A stretch of 21,052 bases of DNA, from contig CM044498.1 of NCBI GenBank assembly GCA_024364805.1, positions 50,157,543 to 50,178,594 of the forward strand, read 5' to 3'. The translations under genes were made by a program, and so were the position numbers. This DNA comes from Euprymna scolopes (taxonomy: Eukaryota > Mollusca > Cephalopoda > Sepiida > Sepiolidae). Position 1 is the first letter of the stretch. Each line of letters starts with the position of its first letter. This document shows positions 12,377 through 18,300 of the stretch, one piece after another. Under the pieces are notes generated by a model, which saw nothing but the letters and a program-made list of their open reading frames with translations, searched no databases and was not told the origin of the DNA.

Positions 12377-15300
12377 TAGATGTTCATTATTATTTATGAA
12401 TTATAATTCATAAATAATAATGAACATCTAAATATTTGCATTATTTCATAACTACAAAAGAGCATCCTTGCAATAACATACTTATGTAAAACAAATAATT
12501 TTTTATTGTGCTAGATTATTGTGTCCATACAGATGGAAGGAAGGTAATATTTGATACTAGCTAACTCATATCCAAACATGTATTGGCCATCTTTTAGAAA
12601 CTGATTTCAAAACTAACCTATTTTGGGACAGGTCTTTATAATCCTTTTTTCTTTCAGATAGATCTATATTATTTCCCCTTTATTTTTCTTGGCTTTCACC
12701 TGCCAGTTGGCCTTACTGCTTCAACTGTTCTACATCTAACCCAAGAACTCTCATCTATTCTTTCAATGTGATTAAAAGTTTTCTGTTCTGCATACATTTT
12801 CATATATTGTCCAGAATTAATCTTTCTTTGAGGGGAGGGGATTACCAGATCTAACCATGTCTTTAGAAATTATGTTACACATTCATAATATTCGTATAAC
12901 GTTTCTTTCCATGTGCTCAACACTCACATCATCACACTTCATACACATGCTTGATAGACTCTTCCCTTGGTTGACAGTGATAGTGTTCTGTTAGTTAGTA
13001 ATAACCTAATGCTTACAAGTACCACAAAAAATTAAGTTACACCTGATTCCCTTTCCACAAATTGAGCCGAGGAACATTCCTCTTTCTAAGGGATTTCCAG
13101 CACTAAAACCACTAATGATGCCTTTGGTCTTGGAAACATTCACTCTCTTTTACTTTTCATAGCATTTTTCCATATCTTTAAATTAACAAGTAAACCTTCC
13201 ATTGTTTCATAAGCAATAACACTAAATCATCACCATACAACTTCTCTTTTGGACAACGTATATGAATATCCTTGAACAATGCTTCCAAAACACAAACACA
13301 TATTTTCCTAAAATATGCATAAAAAATTGGCCAAAATTGTTGTCAAAGCAGATTTGTTTGGAGTTTGGGTAAGAAAAGAAAATATCTGAGTTTATATTTT
13401 ATTCTATTTTAATTATTAATATAAATTACGACATTACTAATAACTTTCCAAATCATAATATTTTGGTACCATAACTTTAAGAATCACTTTTTTTTTTTTA
13501 AATTTTTTTTTTATTACATTTTCACCCCAAACAAGGCACATTGCCACTCAGGTGTAGGGGGCTACTATCAGGGTCAGCAACTACTGGGGCACTATGTAGG
13601 GATTTGGGCAGCAAGATGTCGGTTCACGTTGCACTTGAACTTCTGCATGTCAGTACAATTAGGGAAGCAGGATCCTGGAATGGAATTCCAGAGTCTAGCG
13701 GTTCTGGGGAAGAAACTACTGGAGTAGAAAGATCTTTTACATCTAGGGATCTCTACTGTGTGGGGGTGGGATTTAGCTGCCTGTCGGGTTTGTTGAGGGT
13801 GTCTGCGTCGTGGGGGCACAAGTGTCTGCAGTTCGTCAGAGTATTCACCATTAAAATACTTGTAGAACAAGCAGAGGGATGCAACGTTTCGTCGATGGGA
13901 CAGAGGCTGAAGCTTAGATGCCAGTTCAGAGCCTATCAGATTGGCGACTCTTTTTGAACCTTGTCTAGGAGCGAGAGACTAGTAGTAGATGCACCAGCCC
14001 AGATGCGACAACAATACTCCATACATGGGCGAATGGTGGCCTTATAGAGATACAGGATACTTTCAGGTGTCAGTAGTTTTCTAGCACGGTAGAGAGAGCC
14101 TACCTTTTTTGCAGCGGCCCTGGCAATGTTTTCAATATAATTGTTCCAACTCATGTTTCCTGTGAACATTAGGCCAAGCAGTTTGAAAGATGTACTCTCA
14201 GACAGGGAGTCACTGGCCATTGCTATTGGTGGCAGAGAAGGGTTCTTGTAGTTATTGAAGGAAACCAGTTTGGTCTTGGCAGCATTGAATGTGACCATCC
14301 ATTTATGTCCCCATTCCACTACAGATTGGAGGTCATCCTCTAGTGTTTTTGCCATTTCTTTAGATATGTGTTCATTTTCTTGAATTTAAGAAAAAAGAGT
14401 GTTTACACCTCTTTGAGATTTTTAAAGAACTATTTCATCCAAATGATTTTGTAAATAGTAGAATAGATGGTAATCAGTTTGCAAGACTGAGAAGTAAGGA
14501 GAATGTAAATCCTGTTCCCTATGGAGTTTGTTAACGTTTTCGGATAGTTGCTATAAGTTTCCTTGTTGATTCATGAAATCTGAGCTTTCCTATTGTTGAT
14601 AAAATGTATCTATTGTAATCATTGCTGATGGTGACAATTTAAAGTGTCTCATGCCACTACATCATCATTATATTCAGTTTAATGTCTGCTTTATTCTAAT
14701 ATGTGTCGAACAAAAATCAACTGAATCAAATGCTGTCCCACTAAACAGTGTTCTTTGTGTTATGATTTATTCTGTTTACTCAACTAAACCAGTAGATGCA
14801 TCACTTTACATTTTCATAAAATATCAATTTTTAATCATCAGTTACTAATCTCTCCAAAAGTGAGATATCTTCATGAGAATATAGAGAACTGCGGCTAGTC
14901 ACTTGTGTTGTGTGTTTGTTTTCTGTCAAATCATGAGGAACTACATGATTGTTAGAACATTAGTAAGCTATAGATCCAAAATGCATTGAATAAATAACAT
15001 GAACCAGAGAAATGGAGCATATCAGCTCAATAAAATAACATTTTTTTCGAATTTCTAAAGAAAATTGATATTTTAGGTAAATCTTTTTGATAATAAAACA
15101 TAAAATTATTTAGCAAATCTGCAACATTCTTACTTTGCACAAAGAATCTGCTATTTCAAGAAAAGGTGTTTATGCACAAAATGTTTTTGAATAGAATATG
15201 TTATCCTAAATATATGCTAAATTAGACAATTTTGTATAGAATGGAAGTTAAAACTGCAATAATCAGAACCAGAATTTTTAAAACAACAGCTTTACTTACT

Positions 15301-18300
15301 TCAATCAATAAAATTCATTCTAACATATGCCAAAAACTTTGATTTTGGAGTCTTTCAGATTGTGACTGGTACAACCTTGGCAGAAGACCAAAAACTTGTC
15401 TTGTTGAATACCACAGAGTTTTATCTTTCATCTTTCACATATACTAATGTATTATAACGTAGACTAATTTATAGCACCAAAATTATATATACAAACAAAT
15501 CATTTATGAATTTAACCATTGTGCAGGCACGCACACACTCGCGCGCAAATAAACAAACTTTTATTCATTTCAATTTTCCCCACGCATTTTGCAAAAAAAT
15601 ATATTCTATTAGCAATGGCACAATTTCAAATATGCCCACACATTTTCTCAAACAACAAAAGTAAAAATAACATATTTTTGGCGGATGTAGTTGAAAGCAC
15701 ATCACGTGACACAAGCAACCAATGAGAAAATTAAGAAAATAATCTTTTTTAACGATTTTCCAAAAACCAAAATATCAGCAGAAGCGGTCGCGTTCTGGAG
15801 CCGGCACAAAAATGTATAAAACAGCTGTCTACGGGGGCATTTCAGCTCAGCTTTTTCTCCCTCTCAGCTCACTTCGAGACACAACAAAAACATGCTTCTC
15901 TTGTTCACAACATTGTCATCGCCAATACTGCAAACACCACACATATGCGCCACAGGGTCACTAAAAAAAATTACTTGTGCGCACACGCATTCATCCCGCA
16001 CATCTTCTAAAGTAATAACAACAAATCACTTTCTTTACGATTACTTTCCTCATGGGACTTTAAAAAGTCCCATGAGGAAAGTAATCTTCGCCAGACAAAC
16101 ACAAACTTTAAATTAATTTTATTACTTTTACACAGTACTTTAACCTTCAAAACTCATTAATTCTACGAAGGACTTTCACCTAACATTTTTAATTACAATG
16201 ACTTCGAAAGAACTTTCACCAGTTGGACCTTTGTATAACCACCTTATTGTTTTTGTTAAAAAATAAATGCGGTGCATTTAAATCAGGAGGAGCTGTCGTT
16301 TTGTTTCATTCTTTTTTTTATTATTTTGTTTGGGGTGAGGAAATTTAATTTCACTTAAACTTCTGACTCCCACTACACCATACATAATATTCTTTAATTT
16401 TAACACCATTCTTCTTCCACAAGCATATTATCTCAGTCTCTTCACAAGTGGCGTCAAAATCAATTGTCAAGCAGCTACATGACACTGCATATTTCATCAG
16501 TATTAGCTTACATGCTATAAATGTAGGAATAAATAGAAAATAAAATTAAAATAACATTCTAACCTGCAACCTTGGTTGACTTTTTCAGAACCCAAGATCC
16601 TTCGATGCAAGTACTGAAAATCAAATTGAAAAGTTTTTTTTTATTAAAAGTAAAAGTAACACTTTAAAAATGAATTGAAAAACAATAAAAAGATAATTAA
16701 ATAAAAGTGTCTGAAAAATGTCATTATTGTTTTTCAAGTAAAAAAGAAATACAGTAGCGTTCAGAACTAACGGACAAAATTTTAAAACCTAATATTTGTT
16801 AGAAATAACAACTGTGAAAAGCTGAAATTTTGAAAACTAGTAGTTGTTATCATTCATAATAACATACTAAAATTTGAATCATTTGCAAAGGATAGAAAAA
16901 GAATTATAACAATTATCTATTTATTTTCAAAATAGAGAACGAAAGCAAGTATTACAATGAGAAAGTTTTATAACTATTTTTCTGATTTTGCAATTTGGAT
17001 TACAGCAAAACCATGCATAATAACTGTTAGAATAAACCGAAATGAAATTACTATTGAAATGAAATTACTGAAGAGTAATTACTACTATCACACTATGATG
17101 AAGTTCTGTTTCAAGGTGACCATCTCCCACAGTGAATGTATGAATCAGGGTTGACCCTTCCACCAAACTATCTATAGAGCATTTCTGTGTTTCCTTCTCA
17201 GTTCCAATAAATAAACTAGAGTGCTATGCATGTGTATATATTTTGTTCTCTATCTGATTTGTTTTTTGTTTTCTTTTAAGACCTAAATATAAGTCCAGCA
17301 TTAGCATTTAAAACAACAATAACATATTTTTAATGTCGTTAGTGGTATTGTTAAAAGTCCAAAAGTTTGGATGTCTGTTTTTAAAAAATATATCTTATCA
17401 TTCATATAATAATTGGCAATGAAAAACAACCTGCCATCCTATACACATCATAAACTAAAATTAAGGTATAAATTGTTGTTCTTAAAAGTTTATGCAATAA
17501 CATGATTATTCAATTCTTACATTAGAAACACTGACATAGATTTCATTACAGTCATGGAAACTCTGTAATAAATTACTTACTATGGTGATGATGTAATAAT
17601 CTATGTTCATTCAAACATTTCTGTAATTCATGACCATGTCAACATTTCTGAATGTTATTTATTGAACCAAATAAATACTATCAGGATACACAGTGACATA
17701 TAAATAAAAGAAAAACTCCTTAAAAACATAATTTGAAACACTTCAATGGTTTGACTTGGGAGGAAATATTAGATCACTGTATGCAAATAAAACTGAATTA
17801 AACATTCCAACAAGTAAAAAGCAATATAAATATTTCAACAATTTTAACAAGTGACAAAAAATTTGAATTTGAACAGTGTATAGCAGCAAATCATGCCAGT
17901 AAGTGCTATAATATATGTACATTCAAAGCAGAGACCTTATGTCCTACTCGAACCTCTTTACAATCCTCATACATGCCGATGATCCTAAGGAATGTGCAGA
18001 ACTAATTGGCGAGTTTTAAGCAGACATTTTACTATTGAAACCAATATGTATCTTCTCTACTATTTCTCATATCAATTTCAAACATTTTACTTTAAATTGT
18101 TAAAGTAATGGGAATAAATTATCTCAATTTGTTTAGATGTTTATTTAAGTTTATTTTAACAATCTTTTTTGCAACAATTAATTTTTATTTAACAAAGATT
18201 TTTTTCTTAATTCTTTTGATATTGAAATGAAAAAAACTATTACCTAGTTAAAGAAAAACATTTCCACTGGAAAAAAAAAAGAAAGATGTTCTTCAGAGAT

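Larger units (their letters stand above)
15519..16340 (+). mobile_element. Promoter-to-poly(A) block, possibly a solitary LTR (fossil)
   Basis: This block stands out by its CpG content (GCGCGC, CGGTCGCG, CACGTG) and low decay. It holds a full core promoter (CCAAT box at 15719, TATAAAA at 15815, TCAGCTC initiator-like at 15842), a 48-base hairpin at 16039-16086 and an AATAAA signal at 16262 followed by a G/T-rich stretch. Promoter plus poly(A) signal within about 450 bases and no long open frame suits an LTR without its internal part. I could not fix its ends or a target duplication. An unrelated intronic promoter for a non-coding RNA is the alternative. Confidence 0.35.

Noticed and set aside
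12171-12434. CRISPR-like array
   Set aside because: Repeats are contiguous AT-rich units without unique spacers; this is a minisatellite in an animal intron.
13541-13957. 138-codon open frame on the plus strand
   Set aside because: It is the antisense shadow of the LINE on the minus strand, which gives a clear reverse transcriptase match.
15892-16116. 74-codon open frame downstream of the TATA promoter
   Set aside because: It starts shortly after the promoter but crosses the palindrome, which codes low-information sequence, and it has no family motif.
16751-16776. Tc1-like terminal inverted repeat
   Set aside because: Only one end is visible; no inverted partner or transposase remnant was found nearby.
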